A stretch of DNA of 64,000 nt. Origin: Trebouxia sp. TZW2008. Its lineage: Eukaryota > Chlorophyta > Trebouxiophyceae > Trebouxiales > Trebouxiaceae. The notes beneath the pieces are model-generated. The model was given only the letters and a program-made list of their open reading frames with translations, made no database searches and was not told where the DNA came from. This document shows positions 22,138-34,749 of this stretch, piece after piece. Both the position numbers and the translations under genes were made by a program. The stretch's first letter is position 1. The number at the start of each line of letters is the position of its first letter. The DNA is taken from assembly GCA_002118135.1 (NCBI GenBank), contig BDIU01000354.1, forward strand, positions 44,718-108,717. Reading direction: 5' to 3'.

Positions 22138-25100
22138 ATGAGCGTATGCAGACGCTCGTCAAGAATTCTTGAGCTTGTAATCATGCTGTTTCTGGCATGC
22201 CGACCGAGTATCACAGCTCATTTGCAATCTGCAGTTTGGTGGCATGCACCCTTCTACAGTGGCGGGGGTTACAGTTCAGAAGCCGCTGCCTTTATGATAG
22301 CCTTGTGGAGCTCACCAGCTCTGTCCAAAAGGCGCCTCAGAATTGCACAGCACGGTGATGGTTTCAGTAAAGAGGCGTACAGAGTGAGTATTGCAATAGA
22401 CCAGATTACAGCTTTTGCTGCTTGCATACTTGCATTAGCCGCTTTGCTGACGTGGAACATGAATAATCCTACATGTTGTTTTGAAAGCTGCTTGTGATGC
22501 AATGCAAACTTGACTCAGCAGGACAACAGCATCATGCCCCAGCACAATGGTAAAAGCTTGCAGCAGATTGATGACATTGTGTTGTGCTCAGCATACTATG
22601 TGCCTGCTGAGCCGCAGCCATTGTTCCTGCAGGGGCATAATTGTGTATACAGTCAATTGCAAGCTGCAAGGGCAAAGTACGCGTTTGATGTGTCGACCAG
22701 TGTCATGTGTGGCTTAGCCCATGGCATGGCCTCTGGTGCTCTGTTGAGTATCTTGTGCATAGCCTGAATCCAGCGGCTCCACAATGACTGACACCTTGCA
22801 GCACTGTCCTTCATTTTTATCTTATCTTACATTTGCAAGTTGTAGTTTCTGTTCTGTTCAATATTCCCAAACCCGAAAGCTTCTTGTGCAATCTTTTGGG
22901 CAAGGAATTTGTGGTCAGTAAAATTGACAGCATGCGAGCAGCCTTGTTGCCTGGCTGAAGCATGCCTACAATCTCATTTTCTTCTTGAGGGTGTTGTGCG
23001 CGTGTGCTAGATCAGGCTCTGCCCCTGTCAGGGTGAGCTATCTTGAGTACACAGAGACCTCTCTCTGCTGCTCAAGGGTGCCTTTTGGTTTGGCTAGTTC
23101 TGTCTCTGTTGCTCTAGGGTCTCGGGGTTGTGTTCATTCCAACTAGATCAAGCTGTCCTGCTCAAGTCTGTTGTTCATGCCTGCTAGATCAGGCTTTGGC
23201 CCCATCAGCGCGGTCTGTCCTGGAGTACATGGAGAGGCCTCAACTTTTCAAGTTTTCAGGGCCTTTGATTGTGGTCTGTCACAGTGAGCCAGGTCAGCTT
23301 CCCATTCTTGCCTCATCTGGTGACATGCCCGTGATACAGCTGGTATTGTGTTGAGTCTAAGGTCCAAAAGCTGGCAAGCCAGCTCAGCATGGTTGTGATG
23401 CATGCTGCATCGTTTTGTGCTTTCAGATTTGATTGCTGACACCATGAGCCGCTCAAGAACTACAGGACCATTGCAAAAGTGATGCATGCAGGAGCTCAGT
23501 CCGTCCCAGAATTTGAGTGGGGCAGTCCTCATAACTGCCTGCTCAGCAACCTGAAACCAGGCCAAGCAGTGCTGGTAGGCCGCACCATATCGGCATTGTA
23601 TGCAAAGTCAACTGCTGTAGGAGGAGCACTAAGGTGAAGCATGCCGCATGCAGGGGCTTGGTCTGTCCCGGAATTTGAATGGGGCAGCCCTCACAACTGC
23701 CCTCCCAGCAACTTGAAGCCTGGTCAAGCAGTGCTGGTAGGCCGCACCATGTTTGAGACAGATCGCTTGAGCCCAGAACGCCGGCGCAGATGCAATGCCA
23801 TGGACGAGATCTGGGTTCCTACAGAGTTTCACCGGCAGGTGTTCACCAACTCTGGAGTCATTGCTAGCAAGTAAGGCCCAAGTGCCTGACGTAAACCCTG
23901 TCGCTCCTTATGCCAGTGTGCTAGCAGTTTGCTTTGATCTGTCTGGATTTGGCATTATCTTACAGAGTATCACTGTCAGGTGCTCAGTGATTCTGGAGTC
24001 CTTGCTCAAGTAATTCCAAATGCCTGACTGAGTGATGTTGGCCACTTGATGTCAGTGCAGATTTGATAGCAGTTTGCCATGCTTTGTGTGGATTGGTAAT
24101 TGGAGGCAACGTCTGCAGGAATGACATGGGAATATTGGTGCTATTGGCATGACTGCATGGCACCAGCTTGGAAAGGGTGTCACCTGGTAAACTCAAACAG
24201 ACCAGCACATTGATCCGAAATACATCGTTTGCTGTTGCACATGCAATCAGGACAGTTTCTTGTCTAGCATGCAATCTGGCTTGCAACTTTTGCAATAATA
24301 CAGCATCCTGCCCACGCGCAATGCCTCAAAAGCCTAACTCCAATATATGCTGATGGTGCCTGTATAGGCTACATGTGCTTCCAGAGCCAGTGGATGTGGA
24401 CTTCTTCAACCCCAGTGGAGTGACCCCTTTGCGGCTGCCCATGGGCCAGCTGGTGTTTGGACAGTCCAGAAAAGAACCTGGGACTGTAGCTTTCCTGTCT
24501 GTAAGTCACAACGTCCACCTTCCTGCATCATCAGCATAATTGTCTACAGAGTCGTGAAGTGTGGGATTTGTAGCATGGCAGTCAATGCTAGTGAGATGAC
24601 CCCTTTGCAGCTACCCATTGGTCAGCTGGTATCTGGACAGTCCAGAAAAGAACCTGGGACTGTTGCTTTCCTCTCTGTGAGTACCCACTTGCCTTACCGT
24701 GTCTTCTCAGTATATTGGTCTGTGGAACTGCAAACATCGAGCTGTGTTACTGGCAGAATGCCGCCTTCCATGTTTCACGTGTTGCAGAATCTGCATTGCA
24801 TCAATTCAATTATGCAGCAAGTCTGCATGCTGCCATAATCTGCGCTGTGGAGATTGCAGTGTTACAGTCTGCTGTAACTGTGGTCACTGGTCACTCTGAC
24901 GCTCATCTATAAATAGATTGACTGGTGCGTCAGCAAGCAAAGTGCCCAGATGCCAGCATCTGTGATACACACCAGAAATGGGCTGGACATTACTGTCTTT
25001 TTGAACGCCCCAGACTTGCTGCACACAAGCACGAACAACATGGCATGCTTGTCAACATGGCATTCACAGCATACAGTCAGGACATCAAGTATGCTTGTGG

Positions 25101-26277
25101 ATTGCACAAACATTCATTGAACAAGTTTTGTCTGGCTGCCTTGACGTCATGTATTGCAGTTTGCCAGAAGCTATGGCTGGGATGGCTTCTGTTCAGCAAA
25201 GTCAAGTAGACTGCAACTCTGCATTGTGGCGTTAAAGGACAATACAAATTGGAAGTCAGAACATCAAGAAAGAAAATATAAGACCAAATTTGGCAACGAT
25301 GTGCAGATCTTTAAGTGGGAGCTGCGTAAAGGCTGGGACGTGCTGCTAGCAGCTTACTTTGGCCAGTTCACAGCAGCTGACAATGTAGCTCTGTACATGA
25401 AGACCAGCCTGTATCACAGCGACAGCAACTTTGCTGAGCACATGCAGAGCTGGCCAGTGCAACTCTTGCAAGCTTCCCATCTTGTGATGTGGCCTGCCTT
25501 GCTCTGAGTAGCTGAGATGCTTCCTGCTTTCACTATGCAGATCTTCAAGTGGGAGCTGCGCAAAGGCTGGGATGTTCTGTTGACAGCTTACTTTGGCCAG
25601 TGCACAGCAGTTGACAATGTAGCTTTATACATGAAGACCAGCCCTTACCACAGTACCAGCAGCTGTGCTGAGCACATGCAGACTTGGCTTCGCAGCTTTT
25701 GCATAAAGTCTGCGCTTGTGCTGTTGCAGATCTTCAAATGGGAGCTGCGCAAAGGCTGGGACGTTCTGCTAGCAGCCTATTTCGGCCAATTCACAGCAGC
25801 TGACAATGTGGCTCTGTACATGAAGACCAGCCCGTACCACAGCGACAGCAACTTTGCTGAGCACATGCAAAGCTGGGCGCTGCAGCACTTGCCAGCATCC
25901 CAGCATGCTAGCTTGGAGAATCTTCCGGCTGTGTATGTGATTGATGAGAACATGAGTCAGCAGCAGCTGCGGCGGCTGTATGCATCAGTGGACTGCTTTG
26001 TACTGCCATCAAGGTGTGTCACATTCACTGTCATACATGCTTGCTAGTGTGATTTTCTTCGCCTGCATACAGATTTTCTTCGTCTGCATACAGAAGCACA
26101 CGTTCAAAGACAGAAGCAGGGAGAAGACAGAAGCAGGGAAATTGCTGCAAACATCTTTGTTAGAAGCCAGCATGTGCCAAGGCGCATTGACCCTTATCTT
26201 GCTCAAATCTTTGCACATTTGGTGTGTACCCTGCCAGGCTTGTTTTGCCTTGAGCTTGACCACTTCCGCCCCTTCCC

Positions 26278-26317
<40 letters not shown>

Positions 26318-28191
26318 GCTTATTCAGCTTGATTCTGCTGTTGCTTAATGACGTTCTGCCCTGCTCTGCCATCTTCTCTTGAAGACAGCAGCATCTAAAT
26401 TTCCTATAAGTTCTGTACTCTGGTGCTGTAGTGCTCAAGGCTTTGGAGGGCCAGAACCCCACATACATCTGCTTGCTTGCACATTGCATGGAAGAGTCAT
26501 GCAGCCATATGCTTTGTGTGCTGAGACGTCTTGACCAGTGATTTTACTGCTGCAAACATCTCAATCAGCAGCTTACTGCTGCAAGCATGCCATTGCAGTT
26601 GCTCAATCATGACATGTTTGCACCAAGTGATCAGTTTGCGACATGTGCTCCATTTGCCACTCCGTTTGCTTGCTGTGGGCCATTGCTGCTCAAATGGCAC
26701 GCCTTTCAGGATTTTGTCATGTCTATCAGATATCTTGTATCGTACCCAGGGTTTCATGTGTGTTACAGCACATCTTACTTGACGACTGGGTCTGTCAATC
26801 TCACGCCTAACTGTCTTGTTAGATGTGCTGCAGAAAACACAATCCTGGAGTGCTGCAGTGCTCAGCAATATATCTGTTCATTCTGAGGATGGACTATTGT
26901 TTGCTTGCATGCATTCAGTGGATTGCATTTATACAGGCGTCTTGTGTCAGCATGTGCGTGGTTCACCATGTGTAGCGCATCTTTGCATTTTGCAGACGCA
27001 ACATGCCTTCAGTGAGCAGCACTTTGCAAGTGGCTTGTGGAGTAGCACTTTGCAAGTGGCTTGTGTCAGTGCGTGTGTGGGTGTGCAGGGGGGAGGGGTG
27101 GGGCAGGCCCCATGTGGAGGCCATGAGCATGGCTCTGCCTGGTGCGCACACACTCACTGCCATTTGACATGATTAGTTTGGAATCTGCACATTGAGTGTG
27201 GTGTGCTGAGGCATCTTGCTTGTTGTGAGCACGAGGCCGAAGCAACGCGTATTCCTATCAAACGACATCAAAGCATGCAAAGAGTAGTCTGTGCTAGCTT
27301 GCCCCTGGCTGCTATCATGTCAGAAAGTCGATGATTATGAGGAGATAGCTTTATGCTGACTGCAGACTTCAATGCGTATCTCACGTAATCTCAGCTGCTT
27401 CAGAGCTGCTTACAATCTGCTTGTTGTGTATTTGTTGCCTACGCCCTCCTACAAATTTGGATAACAGATTCCAGATTTGCTGTGCGACTGGAATGTGCTG
27501 GCTACATTAACTGCCACTTTTTGGTCTGGTCCAACAGCTTTCTTGAATGAGGAAGTGGGTTGCTCCATTGCCATAGAACAGCGTGAAAATATGGCCACGC
27601 ACACCTAGCACATGTGCTACAATCTGTAGTTGAGAGTTTGCTGCAATGCTTGCAGTCATTGCGACAAATTGGTCAGGCCCTACAGCTTTTCTGGATGAAG
27701 GTGTGGGATATCCTCTTGCCATTGATGGCCTGGAGGCTGTTGAAGACAAGGGCGCTTTTGAAGGGCATAAGTGGGCTGCCCCTTCCGTCAGTCACTTGCA
27801 GCACCTCATGAGTCATGTCCAGCAGCATCCACAGGAAGCTAGAGACAAGGGCAGGTGCGCTTTGCACAGCAGGTCATGCATGCATGCAAGGGAAAATTTG
27901 GACAACCCAAGTCATGACACACATGCTGCTTAGTCATTCGAGCAGCATGTGACTGCAGGCACATCTGCGTTGATCCTTTCAAGCATGACTGAGTGGCATG
28001 CTGGGTGTCATGATCATGCAACGCGGGCAGCAGCTGATTCTACGTTTCAGCATGGATGCGGCAATGTGCTGTGCATGCCATGCAGGGCAGCCAGAGCAAG
28101 CATGATCAGCAGATTTGCCCCAGCTGTGGTGGCTGAGCAGATTGTTGCTGAACTGCAGCGCATTGAGCACAACAGAGCTGCACAAAGCTAA
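22138..28191 (+). CDS. GT4-type glycosyltransferase with N-terminal signal sequence
   Basis: Nine exons: 22138-22383, 22522-22549, 23260-23292, 23654-23870, 24368-24500, 25730-26013, 27089-27141, 27656-27854, 28086-28191; phases close, 432 aa. Residues 1-28 form a signal or anchor sequence, followed by VWWHAPFYSGGGYSSEAAAF. Family-typical blocks follow: VVCHSEPG (two exons), VGRTMFETDRL, EIWVPTEFHRQVF, LHVLPEPVDVDFFNP, then the C-terminal Rossmann half IFKWELRKGWDVLLAAYF, DCFVLPSRGEGWGRPHVEAM (nucleotide-sugar region with the Glu pair) and VIATNWSGPTAFLDE. It should transfer a sugar from a nucleotide donor in the secretory pathway; the acceptor is unknown. Exons 2 and 3 (28 and 33 bp) are microexons chosen by phase and are the least certain part. 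Exons 4, 5, 6 and 8 have decayed copies beside them. Confidence 0.85.
23500..23640 (+). repeat. Truncated upstream copy of GT4 exon 4
   Basis: After 'atgcatgcag' at 23494 the plus strand reads AQSVPEFEWGSPHNCLLSNL and on to VGRTI before leaving the family sequence. It matches the intact exon beginning at 23654. Phase is identical. Confidence 0.8.
24570..24682 (+). repeat. Downstream copy of GT4 exon 5 with its donor
   Basis: The segment encoding MTPLQLPIGQLVSGQSRKEP and ending FLS|gtgagt repeats the end of exon 24368-24500. The 5' part (LHVLPEPVDVDFF) is replaced by unrelated sequence, so here the intact copy comes first. Confidence 0.75.
25307..26013 (+). repeat. Three tandem copies of GT4 exon 6; last one intact
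   Basis: Copies start after AG at 25307, 25541 and 25730. All encode IFKWELRKGWDVLL(A/T)AYFGQ and reach the FAEHMQ/CAEHMQ region. Copies 1 and 2 then stop matching; copy 3 continues to DCFVLPSR and a donor at 26014. Identity is high, so these duplications look recent. Confidence 0.88.
26279..26315. repeat. Uninterrupted C37 homopolymer
   Basis: Thirty-seven consecutive C residues, preceded by a C-rich stretch, lie in GT4 intron 6. The minus-strand G37 would be strongly G-quadruplex prone. Length could be an assembly or sequencing artefact. Confidence 0.85.
27515..27580 (+). repeat. Decayed upstream copy of GT4 exon 8
   Basis: 'tggtccaacagctttcttgaatgaggaagtgggttgctcc...' parallels the exon-8 stretch encoding WSGPTAFLDEGVGYPLAID (27666-27722). 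The copy lies about 140 bp upstream of the intact exon. Confidence 0.6.
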
Positions 28192-28429
28192 CACACCTTT
28201 TTGCAATATTATAACATCAAAGATTCGACACCTGTTGCTATACTAATCAAGCTGTGCATGTTTGCGCAACGCAGAAATGGCAGCAGTGTGGTGTCTGACA
28301 TTTTGAACTGCTCAGAGTACAGTAGGATAGGTGAACATGGCCACGCCTAAAATGAGCGCCTTCACAGCCTGGAATGAGCGCATTGTTTGTTCTCCTGCAG
28401 CTGCATTAGGTCAGGACAGGGTACCGTGA

Positions 28430-28659
28430 GACGATTTGCGCATCGACAGGTCATTGGTCACATGGCACGACAGCTAGGATGACAGCCTGGCTGTCTGACT
28501 AATTTAGCTCAGCGACGAACCGATCCTTGCGTAACACGTGTTACGGCACGTGTTACGGCATCGCACATGCGCATTTTCAGACACATAAAAAGCGACATTT
28601 TCGGCACAAAGCGCACTATTTGCGCGCGAATCACCGGTTTTCTCCGCTCTCGGGCAACC
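28430..28659 (+). promoter_or_regulatory. CpG island with tandem CACGTG boxes upstream of the tail-anchored gene
   Basis: Two CACGTG G-boxes lie at 28535-28540 and 28547-28552 inside a 12-bp direct repeat (cacgtgttacgg), about 110-125 bp before the ATG at 28660. CpG is very dense around them. G-boxes are classic bZIP or bHLH sites; a link to the bZIP gene in this window is speculation. Confidence 0.55.
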
Positions 28660-30848
28660 ATGAATACCGCAGTCAAGGTCTCTGTTGCCGAAAGAGGCGA
28701 GCGATCTGTAGAACGCACGCTGTCAGGCGGCGTGAAGGACGTGTCCAATCCCAGCCACTTCCCTGCATTGGGCAGCAATTCCAATGGTGGCGGTGCTGGT
28801 CCTGTTCGTCGCTTGTCACGTATGTCCTCAAGCTTCAAGGACACGTTGAAGAGCGACAAGCCAGCATTGTCAGTGCGGACGGAGGACACTGTTAGAGAGA
28901 GTACCACAGGCAACGCGTCAGACCTGTCTGATGGTAGCAAGGCATCCAAGATGCAGTGGCTTGGCTCCCCCAGTAGATCGCCGAAGATTGCAGCAGAGAG
29001 GACCGCACAGGGGCAGGCTCGCACACCCGCCGGTGCCTTTGACAAGCAGGTAAGCTCGACTTCAAGCCCGAACTAGCAGTACCGCAGATCTCGTTTGCAT
29101 GGTCTGCTCTGCTGCTGGTGAAAGTGTATCCTAGTCTGCTGTGTAGTAGCTGCTGTGGCGATGCGCAGTTGTCCTTGCAGGCGCATGCCGACACCCTGAA
29201 GGATAACGATCTATCATCAAGATAGTCTGACTACACTGCTCTTAAGTCTGCGCTGACTCATCATCTTCTGTTGATGTCATGCAGGATGATACTGACACTT
29301 GCACTACTGCTTCAGCTGGAGATGTGGAGGGTGTGACGACATCTGTGACTACGTCATCACCTGTCTACAGGGCTGTCAAGCAGCAGGTATGCTTTACTAT
29401 ACTCCTGATGCATAAACACATCAACTGCTATCGTGACATTGGACCCCACAATGCTCTGCAGGCTCAACTTTGCTGTACAATCTTGTAATCAAATGTACAG
29501 CTTGTCTTATCCTTTTTTTGCCTACATGGCTTGATGCAGCCTTGCCTATAGCAAGGCTTGCATGTCACCGCTAGACTTGTTGCCGCCTTCCATGTGTGTT
29601 GATGTGTGCGCTTGGAATTGCTCATATGTGCAGCCATGTTAATGCCAGCTTGTCGTACTTGATGTGTCCCACGCATGTGCTGCTCAACTGCCACCCACAG
29701 CCACTAGTTAGACATATGCAGTTGCAGTGCATATGTTGTTGCACATGCTCTTTGAAGATCCTGACTTGTTTGCCAATAGCTTGCATTATGTCACACAAAT
29801 CTTCTTTTTGTCTCTATTCTGAGCGCTCACCCTGCATTTCGTGTGAGTGCAGGGCCCCTTGAAGGACCAGGATGGGTTTGAGCCAGTCTCTCCCAAGAAG
29901 CAAATTTCTCAGCGGCAGCGCACTGCGGAGGCTTTGGCTGAGGCGGAGTACAGGAGGACTACTGTGTATTCCATTCCCAAGTCCCCCAATTCATTTGGGC
30001 CCCTTGATGAGCATGAGTCCATTGGTGCTGACGACTCCAACAACCAGGCATCATCTTCAGAGCCTGCCAATGTCAAGTCTGATAGCAACAAGGAGTCTAC
30101 GGCAATGAGTGAGCGTACTGATGGTGACAACCACGAGACTGGTGAGAGGTTGGAGGACATCAGGGAAGAGGAAGAGTGGGTTGAGTCCTCTCATGAGAAG
30201 CGGTGAGTGCTCTTCGTCTGCATTAGCTTGACACTAGTGAAGCATGCAATGCAAAGCCTGTGTGATCAGTCACAAAGGACTGGTGGTGTTGCAACATGTT
30301 CAGCTGTCATGCATGCACGCTTGCATTGAGTGCAGCATTGTAAGGTGTCAAGCCTACCCTCTGCGCAACTATGACCACTTGCACAGTTCAACGAGCCCAG
30401 CGTAGCACCGTCTACATCTGCCAATACATGCCGACGTATGCCTCTCAGTGTGCTCATTGGTCCAACATGCCAAACTGCCTTCATTCTGCTCTTTGGTCTG
30501 GCCAGCAAAGCTGCCTGCAATTTGCTCATTGTCCAACCTGCCAATCACGCCAAATTGCCTTCACTTTGCTCATTTTCTAACCTGCCATTCTGGGATCCAA
30601 ACTGTGACTAAGCCAAACAGCAGCAAATGAGCACAATTTTCACAGCACTCATGTCTGAGTCCTGCCCATCAACTGACAATCACATGGGTATAGCGCCTCT
30701 AACACATGCCTTGCCTGTTTGTAGGGGTCTGTTCAATGGGATAGTGAACCGTGCGCGGAGCATCATTGAGCACCACCCTGTGACGGTGACTGTGGCGGTG
30801 ACTGTGGTCACCACAGGCCTCTTGCTGTTGGCCAGGAGGAGGAGATAG
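28660..30848 (+). CDS. Tail-anchored, Ser-rich/acidic protein of unknown function
   Basis: Exons: 28660-29049, 29285-29386, 29853-30202, 30725-30848 (stop); phases close, 321 aa. No known domain is recognised. The N-terminal half is Ser/Thr/Lys rich (SNPSHFPALGSNSNGGGAG, MQWLGSPSRSPKI). The third exon has a QRQRTAEALAEAEYRR helix and an acidic end (EDIREEEEWVESS). The last exon carries one hydrophobic segment, TVTVAVTVVTTGLLLLA, followed at once by RRRR and stop: the layout of a C-tail-anchored protein of ER, mitochondrial, peroxisomal or plastid outer membrane. An extra small exon near 29181 is possible but has no clear donor. The start lies at the edge of a CpG island. Confidence 0.75.
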
Positions 30849-33800
30849 TTTACTATTAGTACACTGTATCATTAGACCACATGGTACCGCTACAAGTACT
30901 GTACATGTGTGTCGTAGCCCGCTGCTTTCCTAGTGGCAAATTGTATGCTGCTTGCCCCAGGAATTACAGACTTTTCACAGTTCCTGGTGGCAAATTGTAC
31001 ACTGCTTGCCATAGGAAACTTTTGACTTACAGATCGTAAGAGCGTTCAGTTCACAGCCCGTGCCTTGGTACTGCCAGCGTGTTTGCCTCAGAGTGTTGCA
31101 CTGAAACGTGCAGATGCAGTAGTGTTCTCCAGTGTGCTTTGCTAGAGTGAGTTGCAAACAGACATTGATTTCTGCTAGTATCAGTAATTCCCTGCTTTGC
31201 TTGGCAACATTCACTTCATGCTATGAGCCTGCCCTGTTGTCATGCACCACAGCCGTGTAAATGGCATTGGTTTGGGAACCTGACGTGGTCTTTTCAGAAC
31301 AACATTTGATGATTTGAGCCCTGATGAGACCAGTAGCAAAGCCAAACTTTAAGCAATTTGCGAGACGCCTTGCATAATTCATGACACCAAGAGCAGACGT
31401 GTCATGCCATGATGCGTGCATACAATTGCAAGTTTGAGTTCTCTGCATTACCTGCAGCCAGAGCTTGCTGTCAAACATAGCAGGCACCTGAGCATGACTG
31501 CATGTAATGTCATGCACAGCTCACAGTACAGTATCATGCAAATGATACGCATGTCTGCGCAAAAGTGCTCCCCAGCTTGATGTAGGCAATGTGAACTGAA
31601 ACCAGTTCAGGCATTGGGACCAAACCAGTGCAGCACACATGACACGGCAGATGAAACTAGTGCACTGATTCTGAATGCATTCAGTGAGGCGTGATTGTGG
31701 ATTTGCAAAGCATCAGCACAGTTGTGCTCCTCAAAATCTTGTGACAACCATGTGTCAAAGGCTGCAGCCTCTGAGCTGAGTCACCAAAGCAGAAATCCTT
31801 TGGCCTTTTTATGTCAAGTACTGTTGTTCACAAAACAAAGTGTTCATCGACATCTGGGCTCAGAAAACTATAGTCATCTGCAGCTATATGCAGCAGCAAA
31901 GTCAACTTGAAGGCAGCACAACTGGGCAACAAAACATACAGCTGTGCACTGTGAAACTGCTGCAGGCATCTGCACTGTCACAATAGTGCCAATGCATGCC
32001 TGATTTCACACTGGACCTGCTGCAAGGAATTTGCCAACAGCCATAAATAAAATAGACTTTGACTGCAAACACTTGGGCTTCATATTTCAGCATATGTCCC
32101 ACCACCAGTGTCATTTGCACCAGTGCAAGTCTGGCATCACAAAAACCTCCAAGAAAGTGCTTTTGGATTGATCAGGTCAAACATCAGCAAACAAATGGAC
32201 TGTCCTCATAAAAGGCTTGTAAGTACCCACTCCTTTGACTGTCACCTCCCTGTCCTCTTGCAGAATCCCCGTGCCCCTAGCAGTCTTGCATAATGCCCCT
32301 GACAGTCTTGACTCCGGGTTCTGCAGACTTCCTGGGCTTGGTGACTTTGCTGACCTTAGGCAGTCCTGAGAAAACCTTAAACGCAGTAACAACGCATGAC
32401 ATCAGCAAATTGCAAGATGGCATGCATCATCATAGCATCCTCACAGGCTGCAAGTGACATTAATGACACAAAGTGCGCACTTTGCATGCAGAGACTTCAT
32501 GCAAGGCAACATGTGAATATCACATGCACATCAAGCTGGGGCAAAGACTGCAGTGTCCTGTTGATGCCCTATAAGTGCTGCTCACAGGGGGGCTGGACAA
32601 TTGGGCTCAAGCTATCAGACAGCATAAGGGCGCCTTGATCACAGGCACCACCATGTAAGCCCACTACAGCAGTCACGCAAGCCCATGACAGGATCTGCAA
32701 ACAAGTGACAGAGCCTGAAGGTCTTGACCCTGGGCTTCTCAGAATCGCTGACTTGAGGCAGTCAAGTTTTCACTGTACACAGTCCTGGTGCACGTGAAGG
32801 GGCAAAGACTGGCATGCGAGTTGCATTTGCAAGCAGGGTCTACAGTATGCAGATGCCTGTCCAAAATCACAGCTTTTCAAATCCTGTTTCAAGTCACAAT
32901 GCATGCGAAGAGGCAAAGACCAGCATGCAGGTTACATTCCTAGGCAGCATCTGCAATGTGCAGAGAGTCTCTCCAGTGAGTGCTGCACATAAGCACAGCG
33001 CAAGTGAGAATGCAAACACCGGCATGCAGCTTGCAAATAGGGGCTACAGTGTACAGATAGTTGCTCAAAATGCAAGGCGCCAGTCAAGTCCAGCAATGTT
33101 GCCACTGAACACAAGGCTCTCACCACAAAGCATGGGCTTGAAAAGATGGAACAACAAGGCTCACTGCATGTTGGCCTAGTTTGCTCTTACCAGAATACTG
33201 CATCTCCATAGCACCTAATCTCTGTTAGGTCTTTAGGGGGGGGGAATGGCAGGGGGGGAGGGCGCAGGACAGGTGCTTGTGATGGCTGCGCAGTCAGCTA
33301 TGCAGGCGTGTGTGCATGCACAAGCTTACAATGAGGGGCCATCTGCAGGTCAGCCGTTGTCTGCGTACTTGCTAGGTGTATGTGGCTCAAGGCTGTTTCA
33401 CGTTAGGCTGTTGTCTTCTATGCTCTGATTGTATGTGTGAGCTAACACAACCAAGTTAATCCTGGTCTTGTCATGTGCAGGGGTGCTTTTCAGAGCATAT
33501 CCTGACCGCTGGCAGGTGCTCAGAAGATGCAATGATAGGCTTGAACTGATGCACAGCCAGAATAGGTATGCCTGAACTCAAAGAGGTGGCCCTTAAAATC
33601 CTGCCAAAGGCCTAATTGAGAGTTGCAGCAGCTGTGGATGCAACACTTGCGCATACATTGCAAGAGATTGCCCAAAGATCTATTCCACGCGTTTCACTGA
33701 ATATCAGGCCTATGTTCGGCCACATTTGGGTTCAGGCGCACAATCTGAGGCACGCAGTTTGCTGTTTCTGTCAACACACGCCATCAAATGCTTCCTTGTA

Positions 33801-34330
33801 GGGGGTTATGTCAACATCATCGGATGTCAGTGACCGGCTAGGCAGAGTGCTGAGCACCTAAGCACGCACTTTGCTGCAGTGGCAATGCCTGTGTTCTGGG
33901 CTCTGCAATTAGCTTACTGTTTGCATGACGGTGATTGCTGTGACATGCGATGATAATCTATGCGTGTGAAGTGTATGATTTTGCGGTCTATTGACATGTT
34001 GTCGACAGTGAGTGGGCTTTGCAGTGAAGAAGCATTGGCTACGATGCATGTCAGGAAGTACTACTATCCTTCACAACAGCAGTCGTGGCTGCATCAGAAC
34101 TTCCCAGGCAAAGCACAACAAACTGAGCCTAATGATGATAGCAAAGTGTTTAGCAATGTGAAAGTGGCAGTGGGTCTTAGGTTTACACACCTGAGTATGC
34201 AAAAGACAGCGTTTCTTGCTGTTGATAGTATTGCAGACACCTGTGCATGCAGCATCTTGCATGATTGCAGCTGCAGAGAGCCTTGCATGCAATGCGGACT
34301 GAGAGCCCCTCAATGTGAGGCAAATTGTCT
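30849..34330. other. Unresolved stretch, probably the 3' part of a minus-strand gene plus repeat debris
   Basis: The convergent layout suggests that a minus-strand gene starting at 35852 ends here. Possible coding pieces: minus 31517-31221 (open to a stop, with VPAMFDSKLWLQ between an AG and a gtaatg). A plus-strand piece at 33481-33567 (VLFRAYPDRWQVLRRCNDRL, flanked by cag and gtatgc) may be chance. I could not join these. 32200-33400 holds decayed copies of ankyrin-gene 3' sequence, listed separately. Confidence 0.3.
32200..33400 (-). repeat. Dispersed decayed copy of the ankyrin gene 3' region
   Basis: Minus-strand 32360-32215 contains LPKVSKVTKPRK and, in another frame, TVKGVGTYKP, matching LPGIVKVSKTKQ and WVKGVGHYKP of the ankyrin terminal exon (37717-37538). 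At about 33370-33330 a stretch matches the end of ankyrin exon 8 including its gtaagc donor. Between them, 32790-33070 has three ~90-bp tandem units built on 'ggcaaagaccagcatgcagg'. The region parallels 37.5-38.8 kb. Confidence 0.55.
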
Positions 34331-34640
34331 CAAGTAAGGACTTAGGCATTCCAGATTAAACGTGTTGAAATAACACGATTGATCGCAAAGAGTTGAGCAT
34401 CCAGTCATGGGCGTGTTGAATAACACAAGGCCCCTTCGGGCTGTTTGGTGCACCTGCAAGTAGCTAGCAACACCTATATCAGAGGTGTGTGACCAGCGCA
34501 GCAAAGAAGTTGCAACCTGCGGGCAGGCAAGCACAAACGTCAAGGTGCATGGCTGTCTGCTGGCTGGCTCTTTGCTGCCTGAGTTGTTGTATGGCTGAAG
34601 GGCAAACCTGCAATCAGTGAAAAAGCTTATCAATAATGGT
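34330..34640 (-). other. Possible exon of the unidentified minus-strand gene
   Basis: After a 'gattgcag' acceptor at about 34611 the minus strand is open: VCPSAIQQLRQQRASQQTAM in the phase-0 frame that would follow exon 35276-35141. The alternative frame (FALQPYNNSGSKEPASRQPC) is also open. No family is recognised. Confidence 0.25.
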
Positions 34641-34749
34641 AAAGCAGCACAGACTTACCTCATAATCAAAGTCCTGAAAGTGAGAGGGCCACAAGTGCTG
34701 TTGCAACCATGGCTGAGAATGGCTCTGACTGGCTAACAACAGCTGTCCA

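Noticed and set aside
33481..33850. Plus-strand exon-like pieces (VLFRAYPDRWQVLRRCNDRL and GVMSTSSDVSDRLGRVLST before a stop)
   Set aside because: No CpG island or start nearby, no recognised family, and the strand conflicts with the inferred minus-strand gene; left as unassigned.
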